From contig NC_031495.1 in the NCBI RefSeq assembly GCF_000237925.1, positions 53,452,746 to 53,516,745 on the forward strand: a stretch of 64,000 nucleotides of DNA, read 5' to 3'. How positions within the stretch are numbered: position 1 is the first letter of the stretch; each line of letters opens with the position of its first letter. The DNA is from Schistosoma mansoni. Lineage: Eukaryota; Platyhelminthes; Trematoda; Strigeidida; Schistosomatidae. The notes beneath the pieces are model-generated. The model made no database searches, had not been told where the DNA came from, and saw only the letters and a program-made list of their open reading frames with translations. This document shows, piece by piece, positions 28,327-37,368 of this stretch. A program made the translations under genes and the position numbers.

Positions 28327-28620
28327 CATGGAGTCATAATGAAAAACCAACTGATGAAAATTAATTCTCTGTATTCATCTTTTTCTAAATGGCAGTTCAT
28401 ACTATTTCATAAATCTTTCCAGAATCCTCCTGCTCCAAACCGTAGTAAGGAAAATGCAAATAGAGACTGGGTTATATATTGGTATGAAAATATCTTTTAG
28501 TTCATACATAAAAGAAATCGGATTTGATTTGTACTAATATACTTTTGAAATTTCTTTCTATAGGCTCTTCAGAAAGCCAGTATGATCATCGGTGAAATTC
28601 GTGAAACACATTTATGGTGA
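2485..28620 (+). CDS. DNM1L: Dynamin-1-like protein (DRP1), mitochondrial/peroxisomal fission GTPase, 11 coding exons
   Basis: Proposed coding exons are 2485-2586, 5940-6200, 8581-8830, 9896-10149, 11809-11922, 15349-15708, 17408-17608, 22691-22888, 24891-24951, 27846-28057 and 28564-28620. All have GT/AG borders and matching phases, giving about 689 residues (human DRP1 isoforms are about 700-736). DRP1 is a cytosolic GTPase recruited to mitochondria and peroxisomes, where it assembles into rings that constrict and divide them. Visible motifs are the P-loop GTQSSGKSS (residues 32-40, split by intron 1), DLPG (144-147), TKLD (213-216) and VNRSQ (243-247). They are followed by a middle/stalk domain very close to animal DRP1 (for example [20 protein letters not shown]), a divergent Ser/Gln-rich variable domain (about 515-580), and a C-terminal GTPase effector domain ending in IRETHLW. 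There is no pleckstrin or proline-rich domain, which separates it from classical dynamin. The frame is intact throughout. Introns reach 5 kb and hold many transposon fragments. Confidence 0.95.
3400..4690 (-). mobile_element. RTE/SR2-like non-LTR retrotransposon fragment (RT)
   Basis: Read on the minus strand, 3743-3940 gives [12 protein letters not shown]...[14 protein letters not shown], the RT entry motif of RTE-type elements. 3420-3660 gives FVDLKAAFD (motif A) and SSGVRQG (motif B) with stops between them. 4473-4670 gives the linker between endonuclease and RT. At about 4650-4690 the sequence runs into the same 5' motif seen at 8150-8180. The endonuclease is missing, so this is a decayed, internally deleted copy inside DRP1 intron 1. 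Confidence 0.8.
5940..6200 (+). CDS. DNM1L: DRP1 coding exon 2
   Basis: Begins after an acceptor (cacatttag) with SSGKSS, completing the P-loop. It contains the G2 switch region [12 protein letters not shown] and the segment [14 protein letters not shown]. It ends before a gtatgt donor, 87 codons, phase 0. The insert after QLIHV is acidic and only loosely like the human one. Confidence 0.93.
6480..7230 (-). mobile_element. RTE-like retrotransposon fragment (endonuclease)
   Basis: The minus strand at 6798-6989 reads [19 protein letters not shown]...[20 protein letters not shown], the C-terminal part of an APE-type endonuclease with the conserved SDHH-like motif (here SNHH). 7060-7200 gives the [16 protein letters not shown] region interrupted by stops. 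It lies in DRP1 intron 2. Confidence 0.75.
7600..8190 (-). repeat. RTE 5' region, inverted copy of 19535-20110
   Basis: On the minus strand this segment matches the plus-strand copy at about 19535-20110. In the best part (7782-7988 against 19743-19940) only a few bases differ. It is the 5' untranslated region of the RTE family, beginning near 8185 with ctgctaccttgacatggtgg. It lies in DRP1 intron 2, while the partner lies in intron 7 in opposite orientation. Confidence 0.85.
8222..8325 (+). repeat. RTE 3'-end fragment
   Basis: The segment aattcggtgttcatcttgtt ... tatggcaacttgg ... gtagctgactgat recurs at 21921-21965 plus 22502-22550, and as reverse complement at 9160-9215, 40191-40290 and 44617-44715. 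It is the shared 3' end of the RTE elements in this window. Confidence 0.7.
8581..8830 (+). CDS. DNM1L: DRP1 coding exon 3
   Basis: Acceptor ttacttttag. Encodes [20 protein letters not shown] and KVPVGDQ (G3 motif), then NPNSIILAV and ATSEGLKLA. It ends in DPDG with a gtaagt donor in phase 1. Confidence 0.94.
9140..9560 (-). mobile_element. RTE-like fragment (3' end plus 5'UTR-like piece)
   Basis: 9160-9215 is the reverse complement of the RTE 3' end. 9430-9530 contains the GC-rich block with cctccttttatccgggcttgag that I recognise as a 5' leader of schistosome RTE elements. No coding part is recognisable. It lies in DRP1 intron 3. Confidence 0.5.
9896..10149 (+). CDS. DNM1L: DRP1 coding exon 4
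   Basis: Acceptor ttatgcttag. Completes the Gly codon and encodes the TKLD (G4) and [13 protein letters not shown] (G5) motifs and [19 protein letters not shown]. It ends before gtatgt in phase 0. Confidence 0.94.
10150..11808 (+). other. DNM1L: DRP1 intron 4, nothing further recognised
   Basis: AT-rich intron sequence. I see no repeat end, RNA gene or extra exon in it. Confidence 0.6.
11809..11922 (+). CDS. DNM1L: DRP1 coding exon 5
   Basis: Acceptor ttcgaaag. Encodes [19 protein letters not shown] and the following stalk helix, then a gtaagt donor. 38 codons, phase 0. Confidence 0.92.
12412..12575 (-). mobile_element. tRNA-derived SINE with hammerhead ribozyme (Sm-alpha type), minus copy
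   Basis: The minus strand carries an A-box-like segment, GTTGAGCGTTCGCGCGCGAG, then a decayed B-box region, then a hammerhead motif at 12434-12479. The core reads CTGAGGA, stem II GTCC/GGAC, GAAAC, a four-pair stem III ACGG/CCGT, and the GTC cleavage triplet. Stem I (GCAGTG/CAGTGC) has one mismatch. Schistosome Sm-alpha repeats are known to combine pol III boxes with an active hammerhead. It lies in DRP1 intron 5. Confidence 0.8.
12434..12479 (-). ncRNA. Hammerhead ribozyme, type I (minus copy)
   Basis: The core CTGAGGA is the complement of 12467-12473, GAAA the complement of 12448-12451, and the cleavage triplet GTC the complement of 12440-12442. Stem II GTCC/GGAC is perfect. Stem I has one G-G mismatch out of six pairs, so cleavage may be weaker than in the copy at 14717. 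Confidence 0.75.
14631..14790 (+). mobile_element. tRNA-derived SINE with hammerhead ribozyme (Sm-alpha type), plus copy
   Basis: An A box (gtggtctagaggttaagcg, from 14640) and a B box (ggttcgaatc, 14684-14693) form a tRNA-like head, followed at once by a hammerhead. It is the better preserved of the two copies, and both pol III boxes look usable. It lies in DRP1 intron 5 in the sense direction. Confidence 0.85.
14717..14762 (+). ncRNA. Hammerhead ribozyme, type I
   Basis: Stem I GCACTG (14717-14722) pairs with CAGTGT (14757-14762). The core CTGAGGA spans 14723-14729, fitting CUGANGA. Stem II GTTC/GGAC is closed by a 7-nt loop, and GAAA lies at 14745-14748. Stem III is very short (ACG/CGT), and the GTC cleavage triplet at 14754-14756 predicts cutting after 14756. 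All catalytic core positions are present. The weak stem III is usual for the schistosome form. Activity is inferred. Confidence 0.82.
15349..15708 (+). CDS. DNM1L: DRP1 coding exon 6
   Basis: Acceptor atccttttag. The 120-codon stalk core contains [33 protein letters not shown] and [10 protein letters not shown]. This is the best conserved stretch of the protein. The donor is gtgagc, phase 0. Confidence 0.94.
17408..17608 (+). CDS. DNM1L: DRP1 coding exon 7
   Basis: Acceptor ttacctatag. Encodes [17 protein letters not shown] and the [20 protein letters not shown] stalk segment. It then enters the non-conserved variable region. Donor gtaatt, phase 0. Confidence 0.93.
19535..21965 (+). mobile_element. 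Internally deleted RTE/SR2-like non-LTR retrotransposon
   Basis: Runs from a 5' leader (19535-20200) into the start of an APE endonuclease (20210-20330: [20 protein letters not shown]) and a middle piece ending in [13 protein letters not shown] (about 20820-20900). It then jumps to the RT active site EYADDIV (about 21007-21025) and the C-terminal region [10 protein letters not shown]...FNYLGSLIS (to 21270) and onward to about 21830. The jump near 20900 removes the rest of the endonuclease and most of the RT. Stops and frameshifts are frequent. The 3' end continues after the inserted retroposon, at 22505-22550. It lies in DRP1 intron 7. Confidence 0.85.
21953..21965. repeat. Target-site duplication (left), 13 bp
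   Basis: ggagtggcaactt occurs here and at 22492-22504, exactly flanking the 526-bp inserted retroposon. The sequence belongs to the RTE 3' end. Confidence 0.85.
21966..22491 (-). mobile_element. Non-autonomous retroposon with (TAAA)n-type tail, nested in an RTE element
   Basis: 526 bp on the minus strand, starting ACCCTCAAATGCCCTGG and ending in an A/T tail (plus strand ttatttatttattt). It is flanked by a perfect 13-bp target-site duplication and interrupts the RTE 3' end. A diverged second copy lies at 43485-44037. Both copies share a frame with the motif [18 protein letters not shown] and then [12 protein letters not shown], so it may derive from the 3' end of a coding element. I do not recognise the family. 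Confidence 0.8.
22691..22888 (+). CDS. DNM1L: DRP1 coding exon 8 (variable domain)
   Basis: Bounded by acceptor ttttttgccag and donor gtaagt, open and in phase 0 on both sides, 66 codons. The product is Ser/Thr/Gln/Asn-rich and does not resemble the vertebrate insert B. In other animals this region is disordered, alternatively spliced and phosphorylated. Assignment rests on position and phase. Confidence 0.8.
23272..23420 (+). repeat. Dispersed repeat fragment
   Basis: The block catggaggagcatagg...ctctccatccaaccctgtcctgg is a diverged copy of 6495-6560, where the same motif is part of RTE-like DNA. It is short and non-coding here. It lies in DRP1 intron 8. Confidence 0.5.
24891..24951 (+). 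CDS. DNM1L: DRP1 coding exon 9
   Basis: Acceptor gatatattag, donor gtaagt, phase 1 at the end. The segment NERHDCEVI matches the start of the GTPase effector domain of animal DRP1. Confidence 0.88.
27846..28057 (+). CDS. DNM1L: DRP1 coding exon 10 (GED)
   Basis: Acceptor ctccctttag. Encodes [20 protein letters not shown] and later [12 protein letters not shown] and [12 protein letters not shown] of the GTPase effector domain. The junction codon reads Gly where the human protein has Glu. Confidence 0.93.
28250..28324. repeat. (AT)n microsatellite
   Basis: About 70 bp of nearly pure TA dinucleotide in the last DRP1 intron, 240 bp before the final exon. Such a tract is self-complementary and likely length-variable. 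Confidence 0.95.
28564..28620 (+). CDS. DNM1L: DRP1 coding exon 11 (C-terminus)
   Basis: Acceptor ctatag. The 18 codons [18 protein letters not shown] are followed by TGA, the same ending as human DRP1. Confidence 0.94.
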   Translation, partial: ALQKASMIIGEIRETHLW

Positions 28621-29340
28621 TTAAATGTTTCGGGCATCATTTTTTTGATTTTCAACGACAACGATAGTTTACATGTTTCGTTACTTTCTTGTATTTCTAA
28701 TATAATTTTTCGTTAATTAAAAGTATACATGTAGGCTTTTAACCAAACCATACCAGTATACTACGTATGTGTATACATCATTTCTTTTGTGCCATTTATT
28801 CAGCTATCTTCATCTACATTTTGACCGTTATTTCGAAGTTCTTATCTGTTGTTATCCTTGCTACTGTTACCACCAATGCGACAACTTCTAACCAACGCAC
28901 ACCAAACTCATCTATCATCTTATAAACTAACCTAGCATAATAAGTGAACCATAAAGAATTTACTGTTTAGTAGTTTATAAGACTGATTATCATTCTACAC
29001 TGTCTTATTGTTTTCCTCGTGGGTTCTTTTTTTGTTATGATGGTTTTCTTTTTAATTGTGGAAAAAATGTATATCTCTCCTAACCTGTGTTTGTAAAAAA
29101 GCTTTCTATATTGTAACTGTTCTGCAATTAAGAATGTAATTATCTGAAAGAGCTATTACAAGTTTCTACCACACTCAATAGTCTTAATTCTACTAACTTT
29201 TCTCCCCGGTTTATTAATTATAAGCAGTCCATTTTTAGTTATACTTATTAATTATTTTGTGGGAGAGGGGGTTTATAAATTAAAAGTAGTTGATATGATA
29301 CCCTTTTTAGTACTGCTGTGTCTCAATTTCGACCCGTAGA
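28621..29340. other. DRP1 3' flank
   Basis: T-rich DNA after the stop codon, presumably the 3' untranslated region at first. No perfect AATAAA is seen nearby; attaaa at 28620-28625 is too close to the stop to be convincing. Nothing else is recognised. Confidence 0.4.
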
Positions 29341-29351
29341 GTCCAATATCC

Positions 29352-30005
29352 TTGGTGGTTGCAGAAGCAGTCACGCAGAGGTTGAAAACTGCAATCTTAT
29401 CAATGTTTAGGTCAGAAATTCGGAGACTCTATGTAGACGATGCATTCGTCATTCTCGGAAAGGATCAGTTGGAAAGTACCCACATTTTCATCAACGGCAT
29501 CTTCGCTGACATAAAATTCACATTAGAAGCGGAACGAGACAACAAGCTACCATTTTTTTTACAAACCGATCATCGGAAACAATACGGAAAGAGTGAAAAC
29601 TTAAATCTATCAGAAACCAACACATACTGATAAAATACTCAATTACAAAAGCAACGGTTCACTTGTTCACAGAGTAAACTGTATACGAAGACTTTTGAAA
29701 AGAGTGAAAATACTTTGCAGCACTTCCGTTGCGCGAAGAAATGAAGGAAAACATATAGTCGGTTTATTCCAAGAAAAAAAATAGCCAACCACAAAATTTC
29801 ATCAAAAATCGCTTATCAAATAAACAATCAACGAGAAAGACCAGCAAACGAATAAATTTACCCTACATGAAGAGGATCTCCGAGATAACGAACAGTGTTA
29901 AGACTACTAGAAATTTAGGTGTAGTTCACAAGCTAAAAAATCACTGCAAACCAAAGAGCACAACGACAAACAGGTACAAGCCAGTGATCAACAATAGAAA
30001 TTTGT
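29352..30005 (+). mobile_element. Penelope-like element fragment (reverse transcriptase)
   Basis: 29352-29580 reads LYVDDAFVI...FINGIFADIKFTLEAERDNKLPF, the active-site and following region typical of Penelope-like RTs. 29600-29700 continues with HTDKILNY...HRVNCIRRLL in a shifted frame, and 29880-30000 with further decayed C-terminal pieces. The GIY-YIG endonuclease is not recognisable. Stops and frame changes show it is dead. Confidence 0.75.
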
Positions 30006-31160
30006 AGTTGCCTTTCTTCGAGGTAATTCCCACTCTTCATGTGTCACTAGTTACGATAACCGTTACTAGATAACTCTCAATTGTGTTTAAATTTTAGCAA
30101 ACAATACGAAGCGTTAACTGCAGTTTATTATTGTCCAGCTCATCACAAAGATACAAACACAAGCGAATGCAAACAAAAATGTGGATGTGAGCGTCTGAAA
30201 CAATAAATAAAATAAAAGAAGCACATATATATAGGAAAGCAATATTTCATTAAGGAATTTAAGCTAGCAAGGGTAATGTGTAGGCTGTAACACATGATTA
30301 TAATAATACAAAGGTACAAAATAATTGTTACTGACCGAACGACACAGTCTCTCACATAATATAAGTCAAAAGTTTAAGAAAATTAGATGTAGGTGGTATG
30401 TCGTAAATTGCAACAACTGCTGCATGCTATAGAATTAAACAGCTACCCTTTTTGTCTACGTCTACATGAATAGCAGTTAGCGACGCTATGTAGCTTTCCT
30501 TACATCATTGGATAAGAATATGGTTCCAACTAGGACAGCGTCAAAATGTAAGACAAAAAATACAAGGTGAGCCAAAGAATATGTAGAAGGCATGACACTT
30601 TATTCAGGCATCATTCAACAGACATACTCAGACCAGTTATACCTGTCAGTCAATAAGAAAAAGTATAGAAAAACATGTGTCCAAGTTTAGGTGCGGGAAG
30701 AAATCTTATATACAAAAGAACGACCACACAGTTATGAATAACAACCAGGTCTATTGGACAAATTGGTAACTGACAATCGATCGGTCGTGATCAGTTTGAT
30801 GAGTTCGATATGGACACGAACATGCTTAATACCGGTAACAGTGACGTGCTGCAACCGATACGACAGCTGATCTGTGTGTTGTTCGATGGCGAGTATCGGA
30901 TCTTTGAAGCACTTTGGAAAACAACTCGTTATCAGCTGGGGTGTGACATTGTTTCCCGATTAAAAGGACACATTTCAGAGGTATTATGAAAATTCGATGA
31001 AGACAAGAAGAAATTAAAGGTTCCGCATTCGAGCACACAGTATGTTAAAAATCACATCCGTGGCCATAACTGATAATGTCTTAAGAATATTGAGACGCAG
31101 TATCTCTATCGGTCATAATGATCGGAGCGACGACTAACAAGCATCAACCGCACAGAATCC
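30006..31160. other. Intergenic region before the tRNA array, nothing recognised
   Basis: AT-rich DNA. A minus-strand frame at 30826-31038 is open for 70 codons but matches no family I know and lacks splice or start evidence. Confidence 0.4.
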
Positions 31161-31305
31161 TATGACCATTGTGGGTCGAATTGCACAACTCCGTTCAACA
31201 GGCGTTTCTGTACATGATGTTGGTTTATGGAGCAGTGTCAATGTGGGCATAGTGAGTCATATGAAGCATATTTTAGCAATGATTTTGGTATGAGTGCAAA
31301 ACCGC

Positions 31306-31377
31306 TGAGCCCGACGTGATTCGAACACGCAGCCTTCTGATCTGGAGTCAGACGCGCTACCGTTGCGCCACGAGCTC
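31306..31377 (-). tRNA. tRNA-Trp (CCA), array copy 1
   Basis: 72 nt with a 7-bp acceptor stem (GAGCTCG/CGGGCTC, one G-U), anticodon loop CTCCAGA giving CCA, T loop TTCGAAT and discriminator A. A TTTT terminator follows 6 nt downstream on the minus strand. No intron and no encoded CCA. A and B boxes are intact, so it looks functional. Confidence 0.96.
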
Positions 31378-31978
31378 GCCTCGACCCGACCACACATTCT
31401 TATTCTCACTAAAACTCAACTACTCCTCCCTCAAACACATCATCCTCTAATCGTTGTCTCTTCGTCCACTCACAATCCGCTTACAAATTGTCAATAGGCG
31501 AACGAGTATCAACACAATACACACATCACAATCAGTAAGCGCATCTACTCATTCGTTCATTACAGGACAACTGTACACAATAGCTAACCGTCCACACGAC
31601 ACAACCACACAAACCACCAAGCAAGTCGGCAAACAATCACATCCAAAATCAAACAACTATCCGACGAAAAGTATCACCAATCAACAACACTACATACTCA
31701 CACACCTATTCATTCGTCCATCCAAACTATTATTCGACCAATCGGTCAATCGATCGATCAATCCTTCAAACCATCAATCAACCATCCATTCATTCACTGA
31801 ACTGTCGGTTCGTGTCGACTGGATTCATCAATCTCACTGGAACGGAACAGCTCTACACACTCGAGTGCACATCCATCAATCGGTTACGTTGCTTCCATCA
31901 CCGTGATGTGCCCTCCGATTTATATATATGTATGAATATATATATATATATTTATATATACATATATATATTTATATA

Positions 31979-32019
<41 letters not shown>

Positions 32020-32180
32020 CATGACTTCATCGTTCCATGTGTATTGTGGGTCGAATTGCACAACTCCGTTCAACAGGCGTTTCTGTACATGATGTTGGTT
32101 TATGGAGCAGTGTCAATGTGGGCATAGTGAGTCATATGAAGCATATTTTAGCAATGATTTTGGTATGAGTGCAAAACCGC

Positions 32181-32252
32181 TGAGCCCGACGTGATTCGAA
32201 CACGCAGCCTTCTGATCTGGAGTCAGACGCGCTACCGTTGCGCCACGAGCTC
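32181..32252 (-). tRNA. tRNA-Trp (CCA), array copy 2
   Basis: Identical to copy 1 over all 72 nt, with the same downstream TTTT. Confidence 0.96.
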
Positions 32253-32857
32253 GCCTCGACCCGACCACACATTCTTATTCTCACTAAAACTCAACTACTC
32301 CTCCCTCAAACACATCATCCTCTAATCGTTGTCTCTTCGTCCACTCACAATCCGCTTACAAATTGTCAATAGGCGAACGAGTATCAACACAATACACACA
32401 TCACAATCAGTAAGCTCATCTACTCATTCGTTCATTACAGGACAACTGTACACAATAGCTAACCGTCCACACGACACAACCACACAAACCACCAAGCAAG
32501 TCGGCAAACAATCACATCCAAAATCAAACAACTATCCGACGAAAAGTATCACCAATCAACAACACTACATACTCACACACCTATTCATTCGTCCATCCAA
32601 ACTATTATTCGACCAATCGGTCAATCGATCGATCAATCCTTCAAACCATCAATCAACCATCCATTCATTCACTGAACTGTCGGTTCGTGTCGACTGGATT
32701 CATCAATCTCACTGGAACGGAACAGCTCTACACACTCGAGTGCACATCCATCAATCGGTTACGTTGCTTCCATCACCGTGATGTGCCCTCCGATTTATAT
32801 ATATGTATGAATATATATATATATATATATTTATATATACATATATATATTTATATA

Positions 32858-32898
<41 letters not shown>

Positions 32899-33059
32899 CA
32901 TGACTTCATCGTTCCATGTGTATTGTGGGTCGAATTGCACAACTCCGTTCAACAGGCGTTTCTGTACATGATGTTGGTTTATGGAGCAGTGTCAATGTGG
33001 GCATAGTGAGTCATATGAAGCATATTTTAGCAATGATTTTGGTATGAGTGCAAAACCGC

Positions 33060-33131
33060 TGAGCCCGACGTGATTCGAACACGCAGCCTTCTGATCTGGA
33101 GTCAGACGCGCTACCGTTGCGCCACGAGCTC
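33060..33131 (-). tRNA. tRNA-Trp (CCA), array copy 3
   Basis: Identical to copy 1 over all 72 nt, with the same downstream TTTT. Confidence 0.96.
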
Positions 33132-33904
33132 GCCTCGACCCGACCACACATTCTTATTCTCACTAAAACTCAACTACTCCTCCCTCAAACACATCATCCT
33201 CTAATCGTTGTCTCTTCGTCCACTCACAATCCGCTTACAAATTGTCAATAGGCGAACGAGTATCAACACAATACACACATCACAATCAGTAAGCTCATCT
33301 ACTCATTCGTTCATTACAGGACAACTGTACACAATAGCTAACCGTCCACACGACACAACCACACAAACCACCAAGCAAGTCGGCAAACAATCACATCCAA
33401 AATCAAACAACTATCCGACGAAAAGTATCACCAATCAACAACACTACATACTCACACACCTATTCATTCGTTCAACCAAACTATTATTCGACCAATCGGT
33501 CAATCGATCGATCAATCAACCATCCATTCATTCACTGAACTGTCGGTTCGTGTCGACTGGATTCATCAATCTCACTGGAACGGAACAGCTCTACACACTC
33601 GAGTGCACATCCATCAATCGGTTACGTTGCTTCCATCACCGTGATGTGCCCTCCGAATTATATATATGTATGAATATATATATATTTATATATACATACA
33701 TATATTTATATATTGATATATATATATATATATATATATAAATCATGACCTCATCGTTCCATGTGTATTGTGGGTCGAATTGCACAACTCCGTTCAACAG
33801 GCGTTTCTGTACATGATGTTGGTTTATGGAGCAGTGTCAATGTGGGCATAGTGAGTCATATGAAGCATATTTTAGCAATGATTTTGGTATGAGTGCAAAA
33901 CCGC

Positions 33905-33976
33905 TGAGCCCGACGTGATTCGAACACGCAGCCTTCTGATCTGGAGTCAGACGCGCTACCGTTGCGCCACGAGCTC
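33905..33976 (-). tRNA. tRNA-Trp (CCA), array copy 4
   Basis: Identical to copy 1 over all 72 nt. The flank just upstream of the tRNA carries one substitution (gacctgacc for gacccgacc). Confidence 0.96.
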
Positions 33977-34761
33977 GCCTCGACCTGACCACACATTCTT
34001 ATTCTCACTAAAACTCAACTACTCCTCCCTCAAACACATCATCCTCTAATCGTTGTCTCTTCGTCCACTCACAATCCGCTTACAAATTGTCAATAGGCGA
34101 ACGAGTATCAACACAATACACACATCACAATCAGTAAGCGCATCTACTCATTCGTTCATTACAGGACAACTGTACACAATAGCTAACCGTCCACACGACA
34201 CAACCACACAAACCACCAAGCAAGTCGGCAAACAATCACATCCAAAATCAAACAACTATCCGACGAAAAGTATCACCAATCAACAACACTACATACTCAC
34301 ACACCTATTCATTCGTCCATCCAAACTATTATTCGACCAATCGGTCAATCGATCGATCAATCCTTCAAACCATCAATCAACCATCCATTCATTCACTGAA
34401 CTGTCGGTTCGTGTCGACTGGATTCATCAATCTCACTGGAACGGAACAGCTCTACACACTCGAGTGCACATCCATCAATCGGTTACGTTGCTTCCATCAC
34501 CGTGATGTGCCCTCCGATTTATATATATGTATGAATATATATATATATTTATATATACATATATATATTTATATATTAATATATATATATATATATAAAT
34601 CATGACTTCATCGTTCCATGTGTATTGTGGGTCGAATTGCACAACTCCGTTCAACAGGCGTTTCTGTACATGATGTTGGTTTATGGAGCAGTGTCAATGT
34701 GGGCATAGTGAGTCATATGAAGCATATTTTAGCAATGATTTTGGTATGAGTGCAAAACCGC

Positions 34762-34833
34762 TGAGCCCGACGTGATTCGAACACGCAGCCTTCTGATCTG
34801 GAGTCAGACGCGCTACCGATGCGCCACGAGCTC
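34762..34833 (-). tRNA. tRNA-Trp (CCA), array copy 5, D-loop variant
   Basis: Differs from the other eight by one base in the D loop (plus-strand ctaccgatgcg for ctaccgttgcg). The stems and anticodon are unchanged, so it can still fold. The change falls in the internal A-box region and might alter transcription. Confidence 0.95.
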
Positions 34834-35564
34834 GCCTCGACCCGACCACACATTCTTATTCTCACTAAAACTCAACTACTCCTCCCTCAAACACATCATC
34901 CTCTAATCGTTGTCTCTTCGTCCACTCACAATCCGCTTACAAATTGTCAATAGGCGAACGAGTATCAACACAATACACACATCACAATCAGTAAGCGCAT
35001 CTACTCATTCGTTCATTACAGGACAACTGTACACAATAGCTAACCGTCCACACGACACAACCACACAAACCACCAAGCAAGTCGGCAAACAATCACATCC
35101 AAAATCAAACAACTATCCGACGAAAAGTATCACCAATCAACAACACTACATACTCACACACCTATTCATTCGTCCATCCAAACTATTATTCGACCAATCG
35201 GTCAATCGATCGATCAATCCTTCAAACCATCAATCAACCATCCATTCATTCACTGAACTGTCGGTTCGTGTCGACTGGATTCATCAATCTCACTGGAACG
35301 GAACAGCTCTACACACTCGAGTGCACATCCATCAATCGGTTACGTTGCTTCCATCACCGTGATGTGCCCTCCGAATTATATATATGTATGAATATATATA
35401 AATCATGACTTCATCGTTCCATGTGTATTGTGGGTCGAATTGCACAACTCCGTTCAACAGGCGTTTCTGTACATGATGTTGGTTTATGGAGCAGTGTCAA
35501 TGTGGGCATAGTGAGTCATATGAAGCATATTTTAGCAATGATTTTGGTATGAGTGCAAAACCGC

Positions 35565-35636
35565 TGAGCCCGACGTGATTCGAACACGCAGCCTTCTGAT
35601 CTGGAGTCAGACGCGCTACCGTTGCGCCACGAGCTC
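35565..35636 (-). tRNA. tRNA-Trp (CCA), array copy 6
   Basis: Identical to copy 1 over all 72 nt. It belongs to the shortest spacing, where the AT tract is nearly absent. Confidence 0.96.
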
Positions 35637-36427
35637 GCCTCGACCCGACCACACATTCTTATTCTCACTAAAACTCAACTACTCCTCCCTCAAACACATC
35701 ATCCTCTAATCGTTGTCTCTTCGTCCACTCACAATCCGCTTACAAATTGTCAATAGGCGAACGAGTATCAACACAATACACACATCACAATCAGTAAGCT
35801 CATCTACTCATTCGTTCATTACAGGACAACTGTACACAATAGCTAACCGTCCACACGACACAACCACACAAACCACCAAGCAAGTCGGCAAACAATCACA
35901 TCCAAAATCAAACAACTATCCGACGAAAAGTATCACCAATCAACAACACTACATACTCACACACCTATTCATTCGTCCATCCAAACTATTATTCGACCAA
36001 TCGGTCAATCGATCGATCAATCCTTCAAACCATCAATCAACCATCCATTCATTCACTGAACTGTCGGTTCGTGTCGACTGGATTCATCAATCTCACTGGA
36101 ACGGAACAGCTCTACACACTCGAGTGCACATCCATCAATCGGTTACGTTGCTTCCATCACCGTGATGTGCCCTCCGATTTATATATATGTATGAATATAT
36201 ATATATATATTTATATATACATATATATATTTATATATTAATATATATATATATATATATATAAATCATGACTTCATCGTTCCATGTGTATTGTGGGTCG
36301 AATTGCACAACTCCGTTCAACAGGCGTTTCTGTACATGATGTTGGTTTATGGAGCAGTGTCAATGTGGGCATAGTGAGTCATATGAAGCATATTTTAGCA
36401 ATGATTTTGGTATGAGTGCAAAACCGC

Positions 36428-36499
36428 TGAGCCCGACGTGATTCGAACACGCAGCCTTCTGATCTGGAGTCAGACGCGCTACCGTTGCGCCACGAGCTC
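36428..36499 (-). tRNA. tRNA-Trp (CCA), array copy 7
   Basis: Identical to copy 1 over all 72 nt, with the same downstream TTTT. Confidence 0.96.
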
Positions 36500-37296
36500 G
36501 CCTCGACCCGACCACACATTCTTATTCTCACTAAAACTCAACTACTCCTCCCTCAAACACATCATCCTCTAATCGTTGTCTCTTCGTCCACTCACAATCC
36601 GCTTACAAATTGTCAATAGGCGAACGAGTATCAACACAATACACACATCACAATCAGTAAGCGCATCTACTCATTCGTTCATTACAGGACAACTGTACAC
36701 AATAGCTAACCGTCCACACGACACAACCACACAAACCACCAAGCAAGTCGGCAAACAATCACATCCAAAATCAAACAACTATCCGACGAAAAGTATCACC
36801 AATCAACAACACTACATACTCACACACCTATTCATTCGTCCATCCAAACTATTATTCGACCAATCGGTCAATCGATCGATCAATCCTTCAAACCATCAAT
36901 CAACCATCCATTCATTCACTGAACTGTCGGTTCGTGTCGACTGGATTCATCAATCTCACTGGAACGGAACAGCTCTACATACTCGAGTGCACATCCATCA
37001 ATCGGTTACGTTGCTTCCATCACCGTGATGTGCCCTCCGATTTATATATATGTATGAATATATATATATATATATTTATATATACATATATATATTTATA
37101 TATTAATATATATATATATATATAGATATATATATCATGACTTCATCGTTCCATGTGTATTGTGGGTCGAATTGCACAACTCCGTTCAACAGGCGTTTCT
37201 GTACATGATGTTGGTTTATGGAGCAGTGTCAATGTGGGCATAGTGAGTCATATGAAGCATATTTTAGCAATGATTTTGGTATGAGTGCAAAACCGC

Positions 37297-37368
37297 TGAG
37301 CCCGACGTGATTCGAACACGCAGCCTTCTGATCTGGAGTCAGACGCGCTACCGTTGCGCCACGAGCTC
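37297..37368 (-). tRNA. tRNA-Trp (CCA), array copy 8
   Basis: Identical to copy 1 over all 72 nt, with the same downstream TTTT. Confidence 0.96.

Noticed and set aside
30826-31038. Minus-strand 70-codon frame before the array
   Set aside because: Open but short, with no recognisable domain or splice signals. It may be old repeat DNA.
31454-31906. 150-codon frame in the tRNA unit as a protein-coding gene
   Set aside because: It begins at TTG, is low-complexity, and its conservation is explained by near-identity of the units. No splice or translation signals support it.
32803-33006. Tyr/Ile-repeat frames across the AT tracts (also 28164-28400 and 37867-38052, minus)
   Set aside because: They are translations of (AT)n microsatellites.
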